From Roseovarius salincola (GTDB lineage Bacteria > Pseudomonadota > Alphaproteobacteria > Rhodobacterales > Rhodobacteraceae): a stretch of 64,000 bases of DNA. The position numbers and the translations under genes are program-made. The first letter of the stretch is position 1. Every line of letters starts with the position of its first letter. Positions 42,681 through 51,939 of the stretch are shown piece after piece. The notes under the pieces were generated by a model. It saw only the letters and a program-made list of their open reading frames with translations, was not told the origin of the DNA and did no database searches. The stretch spans positions 94,225-158,224 of the forward strand of contig NZ_JAPTNL010000007.1 of the NCBI RefSeq assembly GCF_026891095.1, given 5' to 3'.

Positions 42681-44606
42681 GTGACCGAACCGCGCGAATA
42701 CCGGGGCCTGGCTGACGCCCGCTCCGGCGCTCTTTTGCATCTGCGGCTGCTGGAGACGACCGACCTTCACGGTCACGTCATGCCGTTCGATTATCATTCC
42801 GGCCAGGATGACAGACCGTTGGGTCTGGCGCGTCTGGCCACGCTTATCCGCCAGGCCCGCCGCGAATCCCCCAACTGCCTGCTTTTCGACAATGGCGATT
42901 TCCTTCAGGGCACGCCGCTCAGCGACATGGCCGGCCAGCCCGACGGCTGGACCGGCCCGCATCCGGTGATCGCGGCGATGAACGCACTGGATTACGACGC
43001 CGTGGGGCTGGGCAATCACGAATTCAACTTCGGCCTGCCCGCGCTTGGCCGCGCGCTGGAATCGGCGCGCTTCCCCATCACCTGCGCCAATGTCCACGCG
43101 CTTGGCGACACGTCGCTGCCCTTCGCGCGCCCCCTGATCCTTGAACGCCGTCTCACCGACACCGCCGGTCAGGCGCATGACCTGCGGATCGGCGTGATCG
43201 GGCTGGTGCCGCCGCAGATCTCCATCTGGGACCGCCACCACCTGCGAGGGCGCCTGCACAGCGCAGGCATCACGGAAACCGCCCGCCGCCTGGTGCCCGG
43301 CCTGCGCGCCGCCGGGGCCGATCTGGTGATCGCCCTGGCCCATAGCGGGATCGACGACAGCCCCGACCATCCCGGCCTGGAAAACGCGGCGCTGCCGCTT
43401 TCACTGGTGCCGGGCATCGACGCGGTGCTGGCCGGTCACAGCCACCGCCTGTTCCCCGGCCCCGATCACCATGGCCTGCCCGGTGTCAGCGCCGAACACG
43501 GCAGCCTGAACGGCATTCCCGCGATCATGGCGGGTTTCGCGGGCTCGCATCTGGGCCTGCTTGACCTCGTGCTGATGCATGATCCCGAGGGCTGGCGCAC
43601 CATCGACCACCGCGCCACGCTGCGCCCGTTGCAACCCGGCAGCGGCGCGCCGCCCACCCCTGCCGACCCCGCCGTGGTCAAGACCGTGGCGGGCGCGCAT
43701 CGCGCCACCATGCGGCTGATCAATCGCCCGCTCGGGGCCACCGCGGCACCGCTGCACAGCTACCTTGCCCTGGTGCGCGACGATCCCGCCCTGCGCCTTG
43801 TCAACGCCGCCCAGACCAGCGCGCTGGCCCATGCCGTCACAGGCACGCCCGACAGCGCCCTGCCGATCCTTTCGGCGACCGCCCCATTCCGGACCGGCGG
43901 GCGCGCGGGGCCGCATCACTTCACCGACATTCCCGCCGGTCCCGTGCGGCTGCGCAACGTGGCCGATCTCTATGCCTTTCCAAATACGCTGGTGGGCGCG
44001 CGCATCACCGGGTCGGACCTCCTGGATTGGCTCGAGCGCAGCGCAAGCTGCTTTCACCGGTTCCTGCCGGGGGTCGCCGATCAACCGCTCACCGATCCGC
44101 TCTCGCCGGGGCACGCCTTCGACGTGATCGCGGGCGTCACCTATCGCATCGACCTCTCGCAACCGCCGCGCTATGGCCCGGACGGTGCGCGCAGCGACAC
44201 GGATTCGCACCGCGTACGAGACCTGCGCCACCAGGGTCGCCCTGTCGCTTGTGACGACAGGTTCCTGATCGCCACCAGCGAATACCGCGCCGCGGGTGGC
44301 GGGCCTTACCGGGCGCTGCCCGAGGACGACATCGTCCATCGTTCCATCACCCCGGTGCGCGACCTGCTGGCACGCCACATCCGCGACGGCCCCGCTTCCG
44401 CTCGCGCCCCCGCGCCCGCGACGCCCGGCTGGGCCTTCTGTCCGATGTCGCCGGGCACCAGCGCCATCGTCAAGACCGGCCCCGGACTGCGCGACCACCC
44501 GGACGACATCGCGGCCCTCGATGCCACCGATCTTGGCGATACACCGCGCGGCTTTCTCAGGCTGCGCGTTCCCCTTGGGCCGCACAGCCCCGCCACCCGC
44601 GCCTGA
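42681..44606 (+). CDS. cpdB: 2',3'-cyclic-nucleotide phosphodiesterase/5'-nucleotidase family protein
   Basis: A protein of about 641 residues from a GTG at 42681. The N-terminal metallophosphatase domain has TDLHGHVMPFDY, NGDFLQGTPL, GLGNHEFNFG and LAGHSHRLFPG; the C-terminal 5'-nucleotidase domain covers residues 350-600. CpdB enzymes normally act in the periplasm, but no signal peptide is visible here or in the open frame upstream, so either the start or the location is unusual. The 242-bp gap to nudC is A/T-rich near 42550-42610, a plausible promoter area. Symbol by similarity. Confidence 0.83.
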   Translation: MTEPREYRGLADARSGALLHLRLLETTDLHGHVMPFDYHSGQDDRPLGLARLATLIRQARRESPNCLLFDNGDFLQGTPLSDMAGQPDGWTGPHPVIAAMNALDYDAVGLGNHEFNFGLPALGRALESARFPITCANVHALGDTSLPFARPLILERRLTDTAGQAHDLRIGVIGLVPPQISIWDRHHLRGRLHSAGITETARRLVPGLRAAGADLVIALAHSGIDDSPDHPGLENAALPLSLVPGIDAVLAGHSHRLFPGPDHHGLPGVSAEHGSLNGIPAIMAGFAGSHLGLLDLVLMHDPEGWRTIDHRATLRPLQPGSGAPPTPADPAVVKTVAGAHRATMRLINRPLGATAAPLHSYLALVRDDPALRLVNAAQTSALAHAVTGTPDSALPILSATAPFRTGGRAGPHHFTDIPAGPVRLRNVADLYAFPNTLVGARITGSDLLDWLERSASCFHRFLPGVADQPLTDPLSPGHAFDVIAGVTYRIDLSQPPRYGPDGARSDTDSHRVRDLRHQGRPVACDDRFLIATSEYRAAGGGPYRALPEDDIVHRSITPVRDLLARHIRDGPASARAPAPATPGWAFCPMSPGTSAIVKTGPGLRDHPDDIAALDATDLGDTPRGFLRLRVPLGPHSPATRA

Positions 44607-44619
44607 GATGCCTGCCCCC

Positions 44620-44648
44620 TTGCGAATCCGCGTCAGGACGCCTAGGTA
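44620..44648 (+). promoter_or_regulatory. Promoter of the 4.5S RNA gene
   Basis: TTGCGA, 17 bp, TAGGTA. The predicted start, 6 nt downstream, coincides with the first base of the RNA's closing stem (44654). Confidence 0.6.
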
Positions 44649-44653
44649 GGCCC

Positions 44654-44750
44654 TGAGAGGTTGGCGCGGGCAGGCACCTCGCCAACCCGGTCAGGTCCGG
44701 AAGGAAGCAGCCGTAACGAGCCACGCTTGGGTCGTTGTCCAACCTCTCAC
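44654..44750 (+). ncRNA. ffs: Signal recognition particle 4.5S RNA
   Basis: A bacterial SRP RNA of about 97 nt. TGAGAGGTTGG at the 5' end pairs with CCAACCTCTCA at the 3' end, and the apical domain carries the conserved CAGGTCCGGAAGGAAGCAGC block that binds Ffh. It is followed by TTATCC and a C/T-rich run. Its position ahead of dnaX-ybaB-recR is typical of alphaproteobacteria. The next gene begins 196 bp later on the other strand; I see nothing else in that gap. Confidence 0.95.
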
Positions 44751-44946
44751 CTTATCCCCCCCTCACTCCGTCATGCCCTTCGCGCCCGCATCGCGGCGCG
44801 ATTGTTCCGTACGGTTCGGGCGGGCATTTCGTACAAAACGCAACGCGCGCCCTGTTCATCCGGGGCTGTGCAGTGCGCGATACCGACGCGAAACCGATGT
44901 GATACCGGCGCGATGCAGATCGCCGTTTTGCTTGTTTACCAATATC

Positions 44947-45450
44947 TTAGGGCCGATTCGGCCCCTTTGCGGCCCGAAACGCCCATTCCTTCTGCTCCAC
45001 CGTTTCGACCGCGCATGGCCGGATCGCCCGCAACCGCGCCATCGCCGCCTCCGGCGCCTCTCCGGCCTCGATCATCAGCCGCAGCGCCGCCATCCCCGAG
45101 CGCCCGCAACCGCCCACGCAATGCACCAGCACCCGCCCCTGCCCCTGCAACGCTGCCAGGGCCGCATTGCTGGCCGCATGCCAGGCCTCGGCGGCCTCGG
45201 GGCCGGGGATGTCCATGTCAGCCACCGGCACATGCGCCCAGCGCGTGCCCATGTCCTGAACGTCGCCGCCCAGACTGCCCGCCCCATGCCCGGCCAGTTC
45301 CGGCTGCGTGACCATCGAGATCACCAGCGCCGGCCTCCAGTCGCGCAGATGCGCAAGGTCCTCGCTGTAATGCCCACCACGTCCCGGCATCGGCGCAATC
45401 GCCAGTATTCCGTCCGAGACCTTGAGCGCGTAAATTATGAAACCTGTCAT
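44947..45450 (-). CDS. Dual-specificity/tyrosine-type protein phosphatase
   Basis: A 167-residue phosphatase with the Cys-x5-Arg loop HCVGGCGRSG (Cys111, Arg117) and a general-acid Asp probably in VADMDIPGP (near residue 78-80). The small size and the loop resemble CDKN3-like enzymes. It sits alone on the minus strand between the 4.5S RNA and dnaX. The substrate is unknown. Confidence 0.84.
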   Translation of the reverse strand: MTGFIIYALKVSDGILAIAPMPGRGGHYSEDLAHLRDWRPALVISMVTQPELAGHGAGSLGGDVQDMGTRWAHVPVADMDIPGPEAAEAWHAASNAALAALQGQGRVLVHCVGGCGRSGMAALRLMIEAGEAPEAAMARLRAIRPCAVETVEQKEWAFRAAKGPNRP

Positions 45451-45692
45451 CTTTTCAATATATTACAGGCGATCCGCTGCATGAATAATTGCCGCCGCCC
45501 GCATCCTTCCCCTTCTCCCTTCGCACCTTGCGCAGGGTGCTTTCCCGGCCAGTGCCTCCCTGATACAGCCTTGCCGCAGCGCGTCGCAAAAGCAAGTTGC
45601 GCGCATCATGCCCACGTGCCGCCTTACCGGTGGACGCCCCCCGCCCCCGGCTTTAGGCTGACAAGCGACCTTGCGAATCCCAAAGGCCATAC

Positions 45693-47504
45693 ATGACCGA
45701 CGCTCCCCTTGACGCCGCCGCCCCCGACGCGCCTGCCCGACCCTATCAGGTTCTGGCCCGGAAATACCGGCCCGAGACCTTTGCCGACCTGGTGGGCCAG
45801 GACGCGATGGTGCGCACGCTCAAGAACGCGTTTCTTGCCGACCGGATCGCACAGGCCTTCATCATGACCGGCATCCGCGGCACCGGCAAGACCACCACCG
45901 CCCGGATCATCGCCAAGGGCATGAACTGCATCGGCACCGACGGCCAGGGCGGCCCCACCACCGATCCATGCGGCCAGTGCGAACACTGCCGCGCTATCAT
46001 GGAAGGCCGCCATGTGGACGTTCTCGAGATGGACGCCGCCAGCCGCACCGGCGTCGGCGACATCCGTGAAATCATTGATTCCGTTCACTATCGTGCCGCC
46101 AGCGCCCGCTACAAGATCTACATCATCGACGAGGTGCACATGCTCTCGACCAGCGCGTTCAACGCGCTGCTCAAGACCCTCGAGGAACCGCCCGAGCATG
46201 TGAAATTCATCTTCGCCACCACCGAGATCCGCAAGGTCCCGGTGACCGTTCTCAGCCGCTGCCAGCGCTTCGATCTGCGCCGCATCGAACCCGAGGCGAT
46301 GATCGCCCTCCTGCGCCGCATCGCCGACGCCGAATCCGCCTCCATCACCGACGACGCCCTCGCGCTCATCACCCGCGCCGCCGAAGGCTCGGCGCGCGAT
46401 GCCACGTCGCTCCTGGATCAGGCGATATCGCATGGCGCGGGCGAAACCGGCGCAGACCAGGTGCGCGCCATGCTGGGCCTCGCCGATCGCGGCCGGGTGC
46501 TCGATCTCTTCGACCTCGTCATGAAAGGCGATCCCGCCGGCGCCCTGACCGAACTCTCCTCCCAGTATGCCGAAGGCGCCGACCCGATGGCGGTGATGCG
46601 CGACCTCGCCGAGATCACCCACTGGATCTCGGTCGTCAAGATCACCCCCGAAGCAGCGGAAGATCCCACCATCGGTCCCGATGAACGCGCCCGTGGCCGC
46701 GCCATGGCCGAAGCCCTGCCGATGCGGGTGCTCACGCGCATGTGGCAGATGCTCCTCAAGGCGCTCGACGAGGTGGCCGAGGCCCCCAACGCCATGATGG
46801 CCGCCGAAATGGCGGTAATCCGCCTCACCCATGTGGCGGACCTGCCCAGCCCCGAAGAACTGGTGCGCAAGCTGCGCGACACGCCCCAGCCCCCCGCGCC
46901 TCCGCCTTCAGGCGCTGGCGCCGCGCCGGCATCAGGCACCAGCACCGGCGTCGCCCAAGGCAGCCCGGCCCAAGGCGAAAGCGCCCCCGCGCCCACCCAT
47001 GGCGGCCCTTCCGGCCCGAGCGCCTCAAGCGGCAATCAGGCGCTTGCGCTCGCCCCCGACCAGGCGCTCGCCCATTACCCCAGCTTCGCGCATGTGGTCG
47101 AACTGATACGCGCCAACCGCGACGTGAAACTGCTGGTCGAGGTCGAAGCCCATCTGCGCCTTGCCGCCTACCGCCCCGGCCGGATTGAATTCCAGCCCAC
47201 CGCCGACGCGCCCGCCGACCTCGGGCAGCGCCTCGGCGCCGCGCTGCAACGCTGGACCGGGACACGCTGGGGCGTGAGTGTGGTCAACGAGGGTGGCGGC
47301 GACACCATCGCCGAGACACGCGATGCCGCCGACACCGCGCTGCGTGACGAAGCCGCCGGGCACCCGCTGGTCCAGGCCGTGCTGACCGCGTTTCCCAGGG
47401 CGCAGATCACCAACATCCGCACCGAAGAGGACATCGCCGCCGAGGCCGGCGCGGACGCCCTGCCCGAGGTCGAAGAGGAATGGGACCCCTTCGAGGAAGA
47501 CTGA
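45693..47504 (+). CDS. dnaX: DNA polymerase III subunits gamma/tau
   Basis: A 603-residue clamp-loader ATPase. Walker A is GIRGTGKTTTA with Lys66; the zinc module uses Cys79, Cys93, Cys96 and Cys99; IDEVHMLS is Walker B and VLSRCQRFD the sensor 1 region. A Pro/Ala-rich linker (residues 390-450) leads to the tau-specific C terminus. Followed by ybaB and recR as usual. Confidence 0.96.
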   Translation: MTDAPLDAAAPDAPARPYQVLARKYRPETFADLVGQDAMVRTLKNAFLADRIAQAFIMTGIRGTGKTTTARIIAKGMNCIGTDGQGGPTTDPCGQCEHCRAIMEGRHVDVLEMDAASRTGVGDIREIIDSVHYRAASARYKIYIIDEVHMLSTSAFNALLKTLEEPPEHVKFIFATTEIRKVPVTVLSRCQRFDLRRIEPEAMIALLRRIADAESASITDDALALITRAAEGSARDATSLLDQAISHGAGETGADQVRAMLGLADRGRVLDLFDLVMKGDPAGALTELSSQYAEGADPMAVMRDLAEITHWISVVKITPEAAEDPTIGPDERARGRAMAEALPMRVLTRMWQMLLKALDEVAEAPNAMMAAEMAVIRLTHVADLPSPEELVRKLRDTPQPPAPPPSGAGAAPASGTSTGVAQGSPAQGESAPAPTHGGPSGPSASSGNQALALAPDQALAHYPSFAHVVELIRANRDVKLLVEVEAHLRLAAYRPGRIEFQPTADAPADLGQRLGAALQRWTGTRWGVSVVNEGGGDTIAETRDAADTALRDEAAGHPLVQAVLTAFPRAQITNIRTEEDIAAEAGADALPEVEEEWDPFEED

Positions 47505-47623
47505 ATCCCACAAGTGGCACATCACGCCTTGCCTGTCGCCGCACGCGACCCGATATGACCGAACGAGACACATCGAACCGACAAGCCGGGCCACAAGACG
47601 GCCCGCCCCACAAGGAGACAAGA

Positions 47624-47968
47624 ATGTTCAAAGGATTGGGCCAGATGGGCGACATGGCCAAGATGATGAAGGCCGCCCAGGACATGCAGCAGAAGATGGC
47701 CGAACTGCAGGAGGAAATGCACAGCATCATGGTCGAAGGTGAATCCGGCGCCGGGCTGGTCAAGGCCAGCTGCACCGCCAAGGGCGAGCTCAAGGGGCTC
47801 GACATCGACCCCTCGATCTTCAATGCCGATGACAAGGAAGTCGTGGAAGACCTGATCCTCGCCGCCATCAAGGACGCACAGGCCAAGGCCAGCGCCCGCG
47901 CTCAGGACGAAATGAACAAGGTCACCGAAGGGCTCGGCCTGCCCAAGGACATGAAACTGCCCTTCTGA
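47624..47968 (+). CDS. ybaB: YbaB/EbfC-family nucleoid-associated protein
   Basis: A 114-residue DNA-binding protein beginning MFKGLGQMGDMAKMMKAAQD, with the helical hairpin and strand arrangement of the family (GAGLVKASCTAKGELKGLDI). The start at 47624 follows AAGGAGACAAGA. It is 119 bp after dnaX and 82 bp before recR. Confidence 0.94.
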   Translation: MFKGLGQMGDMAKMMKAAQDMQQKMAELQEEMHSIMVEGESGAGLVKASCTAKGELKGLDIDPSIFNADDKEVVEDLILAAIKDAQAKASARAQDEMNKVTEGLGLPKDMKLPF

Positions 47969-47984
47969 CCCGGCCTTCATCTTG

Positions 47985-48022
47985 CCCTCAATACTCCGGG
48001 GGTGTGGGGGCTGGCCCCCACG
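47985..48022 (-). repeat. Extragenic repeat, short variant R4
   Basis: On the minus strand: a CGTGGGGGCCAGCCCCCACA hairpin, then CCCCCGGAGTATT. It has the same stem-CCCCCGG-AGTATT order as R3 with the second stem missing. It lies between ybaB and recR. Confidence 0.55.
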
Positions 48023-48050
48023 CCTGCCGCCAGCCTCAGGCACCTGACCC

Positions 48051-48644
48051 ATGAGCTCCAACCGCGACATCGACGCCCTGATCGAGATGATGGCCCGGCT
48101 TCCCGGCCTCGGTCCGCGCTCGGCGCGCCGTGCGGTCCTGCACCTCATCGCCAAGCGCGAGATGCAGCTCATGCCGCTGGCAGACCTGATGCAAACGGTT
48201 GCCGCCACAGCCCGGGAATGCCTCAATTGCGGCAATCTGGGCACCACCGATATCTGCGATATCTGCCTTTCTGAGAAACGCGCAAACGGCCAGATCTGCG
48301 TGGTCGAGGATGTGGCCGATCTCTGGGCGATGGAACGCGGACATGCCTTCAAAGGGCGCTATCATGTGCTGGGCGGCACCCTGAGCGCGCTTGATCAGGT
48401 CGGTCCTGAAGACCTGCGCATCCCGCAACTGGTGAACCGGATAGACGCCGAGGAGATCAGCGAGGTGATCCTTGCCCTCAACGCCACGGTCGACGGCCAG
48501 ACGACGGCGCATTACATCGCCGATCAGCTCGAAGGGCGGGTGACCCTCAGCTCGCTGGCGCAGGGCGTGCCGATCGGCGGCGAGCTCGATTATCTTGACG
48601 ACGGCACGATCAGCGCCGCACTGGCGGCTCGCAAACACCTGTGA
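48051..48644 (+). CDS. recR: Recombination mediator protein RecR
   Basis: A 197-residue protein acting with RecO/RecF to load RecA onto gapped DNA. It has the N-terminal helix-hairpin-helix [17 protein letters not shown], the zinc finger [16 protein letters not shown] (residues 60-75) and a Toprim domain with [13 protein letters not shown]. The C-terminal Walker-like region [16 protein letters not shown] is canonical. Confidence 0.95.
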   Translation: MSSNRDIDALIEMMARLPGLGPRSARRAVLHLIAKREMQLMPLADLMQTVAATARECLNCGNLGTTDICDICLSEKRANGQICVVEDVADLWAMERGHAFKGRYHVLGGTLSALDQVGPEDLRIPQLVNRIDAEEISEVILALNATVDGQTTAHYIADQLEGRVTLSSLAQGVPIGGELDYLDDGTISAALAARKHL

Positions 48645-48717
48645 TCCCGCGAAAAACCCGGCCACCCCTGGGGCGACCGGGCCATGATCCGGGCGCGGCG
48701 CCTGCGGCCTTGCTGAC

Positions 48718-49488
48718 TCAGCGACGTCCGCCCGTGGCGTCGTCATCCTCATCATCATCGTCATCCGACCCGGCGGGCAGGTTGAAGAAGCTCTCGGCGT
48801 CAAGCTCCTCTTCCTTCTCGCGGCTGGTGTCGTTGCCGCTCAGGCTGAAGGTCTCGAGACCCTCGATCGCGGTCGGAATGCGCGGCTCGTTCTCGGCTTC
48901 CAGGCTTTGTTCTGTGCTCAGCAGCTTGCGGCGCTCGTCATCGCTCATCGCCTCGCCTTCCTTGGCGCGCTTGGCGGCGGCTTTCTGAACGGCGGCATCC
49001 AGTTCGGATTGCTTGCACAGGCCCAGAGCGACCGGGTCGATCGGCTGCATGTTCGAGATGTTCCAATGCGTGCGCTCACGGATCGTCTGGATCGTCGGCT
49101 TGGTGGTGCCGACCAGCTTGGCGATCTGCGCATCGGCCAGTTCGGGATGGAATTTCACGAGCCACAGGATCGCATTTGGCCGGTCCTGACGCTTGCTCAG
49201 CGGCGTATAGCGCGGGCCACGGCGCTTTTCCTCACCAACGGCGGCGGGGTTGAACTTCAGCGACAGCCGGTGCAGCGGGTCCTTTTCCGCCTCATCGATC
49301 TCGGCCTGGGTCAACTGGTTGTTGGCGATCGGATCGAAACCCTTCACCCCGGCAGCGACGTCGCCATCGGCGATTCCCTGGATCTCCAGTTCATGCAGGC
49401 CGCAGAAATCGGCAATCTGCTTGAAACTGAGGGTCGTGTTATCCACCAGCCAGACGGCGGTGGCCTTTGCCATAAGCGGTTTAGCCAT
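48718..49488 (-). CDS. trcR: DUF1013/TrcR-type cell-cycle transcriptional regulator
   Basis: A 256-residue protein restricted to alphaproteobacteria. The conserved core covers residues 8-160 (WLVDNTTLSFKQIADFCGLH, later RQDRPNAILWLVKFHPEL and IAKLVGTTKPTIQTIRERTH), with two helix-turn-helix-like segments. The tail is acidic and ends in a run of Asp residues. The ATG follows GGAGGCCCGTGAG. Homologues are described as cell-cycle regulators. Confidence 0.85.
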   Translation of the reverse strand: MAKPLMAKATAVWLVDNTTLSFKQIADFCGLHELEIQGIADGDVAAGVKGFDPIANNQLTQAEIDEAEKDPLHRLSLKFNPAAVGEEKRRGPRYTPLSKRQDRPNAILWLVKFHPELADAQIAKLVGTTKPTIQTIRERTHWNISNMQPIDPVALGLCKQSELDAAVQKAAAKRAKEGEAMSDDERRKLLSTEQSLEAENEPRIPTAIEGLETFSLSGNDTSREKEEELDAESFFNLPAGSDDDDDEDDDATGGRR

Positions 49489-49605
49489 ATCTCACGGGCC
49501 TCCTTAACGCATATCTTCCCCGTCGCCTGAATCGGCGGCACCTTTCGGGGTGCGGGTTTCCGTTGTCGGGGAACTTGGGCGCTATATAGTGGCCAGCAAA
49601 ACAAA

Positions 49606-50250
49606 ATGAAAGACCAAAGAATGCGCCTGCTGATGATCCTTGTTTTGCTTGCCGGCATGGCACGGGCCGAAGGCGGACGACCGGGGGAATTCGATTACTA
49701 CGTCCTCGCGCTCAGCTGGTCACCGACCTGGTGCGCGCTCGAAGGCGATGATCGCGACTCGCCTCAATGCGATGCAGCGCAGGATCACGGGTGGGTTCTG
49801 CACGGGCTCTGGCCGCAATATCATCGCGGCTGGCCGTCGCACTGCCGGACCGGCGAACGCCCACCCACGCGCGCCATGACCGCCGCGATGGCCGATATCA
49901 TGGGCACACCAGGCCTTGCCTGGTATCAGTGGAAAAAGCACGGTGCCTGCTCGGGCCTGTCGGCCCCGGCCTATTACGCCCTTTCACGCGAAGCCTATGG
50001 CGCCGTCACCCGTCCGGAGGTCTTTCGCAAGTTGACGGACCCCGTGAAACTGCCCGCCTCGGTAATTGAAGAAGCCTTTCTCAAGGCCAATCCCGGCCTC
50101 GCGCCCGACATGCTGACCGTCACCTGCCGCGCGGGCCGCATCCAGGAAGTCCGCCTGTGTCTCTCCAAAGGGCTCGAACCGGTGCCATGCGGGCGTGACA
50201 CGGTGCGCGATTGCACGCTCAAGGATGCGCTTCTCGCTCCGATCCGCTAG
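49606..50250 (+). CDS. Ribonuclease T2-family protein
   Basis: A 214-residue exported endoribonuclease. A signal peptide spans residues 6-21 (MRLLMILVLLAGMARA). Catalytic segments are VLHGLWPQYH (His66) and WYQWKKHGACSGL (Lys111, His112). Cysteines 43, 55, 80 and 115 can form disulfides. A start at the second Met (49621) would also work. It cleaves single-stranded RNA in the periplasm. Confidence 0.88.
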   Translation: MKDQRMRLLMILVLLAGMARAEGGRPGEFDYYVLALSWSPTWCALEGDDRDSPQCDAAQDHGWVLHGLWPQYHRGWPSHCRTGERPPTRAMTAAMADIMGTPGLAWYQWKKHGACSGLSAPAYYALSREAYGAVTRPEVFRKLTDPVKLPASVIEEAFLKANPGLAPDMLTVTCRAGRIQEVRLCLSKGLEPVPCGRDTVRDCTLKDALLAPIR

Positions 50251-50259
50251 CGCCCGCCA

Positions 50260-50811
50260 TCAGATCAGCCGCAGGATCAGCACCACCAGCGCCACCGGCA
50301 CCAAAAGCACGTGGGTCACATGGTCGAACCAGTTGCTGCTGCCCCATCCCGACACCCACATTCCCTGCCCCAGCACAGCCACCAGCGGCAAAAACCAGTT
50401 GCCCGTCAGGAACCCGTAAAGACAGACCGCCAGCACCATCACCGCCACCGGCAGGGGCGCATAGCCGATGCGGTAGGCATCCAGCCGCACCAGCCCGATG
50501 GCAGAGGTCAGGAAGGCGAGATAAAGCACAAGGAACACCAGAAGCTCGAAGGTGGCGAACGGCACCACTGGCAGACCCGCGCCCGCCGCCATATCCCGCA
50601 ACGCGATTGCCGGCAGCATCACCCCGAACGGGGCCAACAGCGCCACCATCCCCCGTAGCGGCAGCGTGTTACGCGCCAACAGCACCGCCAGCCCGCCGAT
50701 GGCGCCACCGACCCAGACTGCCAGCGCCGCGGCAAGCGCCCAGCCCAGCAACGCAAACGCCATCCAGCCCAGGAGGACCGCCAGTCCAAGCCCTGCCAGA
50801 AACCCGATCAT
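50260..50811 (-). CDS. Polytopic membrane protein, unrecognised
   Basis: A 183-residue protein made of about six hydrophobic helices, with GGAIGGLAVLLARNTLPLRG early and a polar turn WVSGWGSSNWFDHVTH before the last helix. The start is the ATG in an ATGA overlap with the sialidase-like gene, so they are probably co-translated. No family is recognised. Confidence 0.7.
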   Translation of the reverse strand: MIGFLAGLGLAVLLGWMAFALLGWALAAALAVWVGGAIGGLAVLLARNTLPLRGMVALLAPFGVMLPAIALRDMAAGAGLPVVPFATFELLVFLVLYLAFLTSAIGLVRLDAYRIGYAPLPVAVMVLAVCLYGFLTGNWFLPLVAVLGQGMWVSGWGSSNWFDHVTHVLLVPVALVVLILRLI

Positions 50812-51935
50812 CGCGCCGCCACCCATGCTTCATTGAACACAACCACCCGCACGCCACGCTTGCTGTTAGTCGAATAAGCCAGCAGGATCCGCCCATCCGC
50901 CAGCCCTCGCAGCATCGGATAACGCGCCTCACCGGGTTCGCGCTCAAAACGGTGGATCATGTGCCAGCTTTTCCCGTCATCGCCCGACACCGCCAGTTCC
51001 AGCCGACCGGACTTCTTGCCGCCACCATTGCGCGCCATCAGGATCCGTCCCCCCGACAGCGACAGCGCCGCCACCGGTGCATTGGGGTGCGGAACATCCG
51101 TGGCTTCGGCCAGCGTCCAATGCCGTCCGCCATCCTCGGTGCGGCTCAGGTAAAGCTGCCCGCTATCGTCGAAATCCCGCAGAAAGGCCAGCGCGCGCGC
51201 GCCGTCAAGCGCCACGATCATCGGCTGGATCGGCTTCACGCCCGTGCCGTCGATACGACGCTGATCACGCACCCTACCGTCCGCATTCAGCCGCACCAGC
51301 GCACCATAGGTGGTGCCCATCTCGAAATAGGCGGGCAGCGCATGGCTGCCATCGGCATAGGCGACCATCGGCGAGCGCACGAGGAACGAACGGTTGAGAA
51401 AGGGCGACAGGTCCAGCTTGCGCGCCCGCACCGGCAGCGTGCCCTCCATGCGCACTTCGGCGATCGAGGCCATCGCCCATCCCCCCACCGACACGACCGT
51501 CGCATAAAGCGAACGCTCGGCGGCGTCGTTCTGAATGGTGTTGCCAAGCGTCACCACCAACTGCCCCGGATCAAATGCCCTGCCCAGGGCCTCGCTGGTC
51601 AGGAAGGTCTCGGGCGCACCGGCGCGCCAGCCCTCTGGCCCCTCCCCCAGCACGGCGCGGCGGATCTCGATATCGGGCTGCGCCTCGGACGAGCCCTCGA
51701 ACCACAGGACCGAGAGGGTCTCGTCATTCGCCACGATGGCTGGGGAATGCGCCACGCCCTTTTCCGGGCGATAATCGAACAAGGTCTCGAAAAGCGGCGC
51801 ATCACCGGGCTCGGGGGCCGGTGGACGCGGCACGGCAAAGACCCAGTTCAGCGTCTCGTCGCGCCACAAGGCATAACCGCTCAGCGCCACGCTGATCAGC
51901 GCCAATGCAAGAATGAAGATGTCCCCCGATCCCAC
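50808..51935 (-). CDS. Membrane-anchored sialidase-like (BNR repeat) protein
   Basis: A 375-residue protein with an N-terminal membrane helix (IFILALALISVALSGYAL) and a six-bladed propeller-type domain. Asp-box repeats are visible in RTEDGGRHWTLA and SGDDGKSWHMI, and the RYPMLRGLADGRILLAYS segment is typical of glycosyl hydrolase 33-like sequences. Several bacterial relatives are annotated as neuraminidases without proof of activity. It lies 4 bp after the quinone oxidoreductase gene. Confidence 0.8.
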   Translation of the reverse strand: MGSGDIFILALALISVALSGYALWRDETLNWVFAVPRPPAPEPGDAPLFETLFDYRPEKGVAHSPAIVANDETLSVLWFEGSSEAQPDIEIRRAVLGEGPEGWRAGAPETFLTSEALGRAFDPGQLVVTLGNTIQNDAAERSLYATVVSVGGWAMASIAEVRMEGTLPVRARKLDLSPFLNRSFLVRSPMVAYADGSHALPAYFEMGTTYGALVRLNADGRVRDQRRIDGTGVKPIQPMIVALDGARALAFLRDFDDSGQLYLSRTEDGGRHWTLAEATDVPHPNAPVAALSLSGGRILMARNGGGKKSGRLELAVSGDDGKSWHMIHRFEREPGEARYPMLRGLADGRILLAYSTNSKRGVRVVVFNEAWVAAR

Positions 51936-51939
51936 CGGC

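Noticed and set aside
46840..47060. Programmed frameshift in dnaX producing gamma
   Set aside because: No A-rich slippery heptamer is present in this Pro/Ala-rich GC-rich stretch, so only full-length tau is expected.
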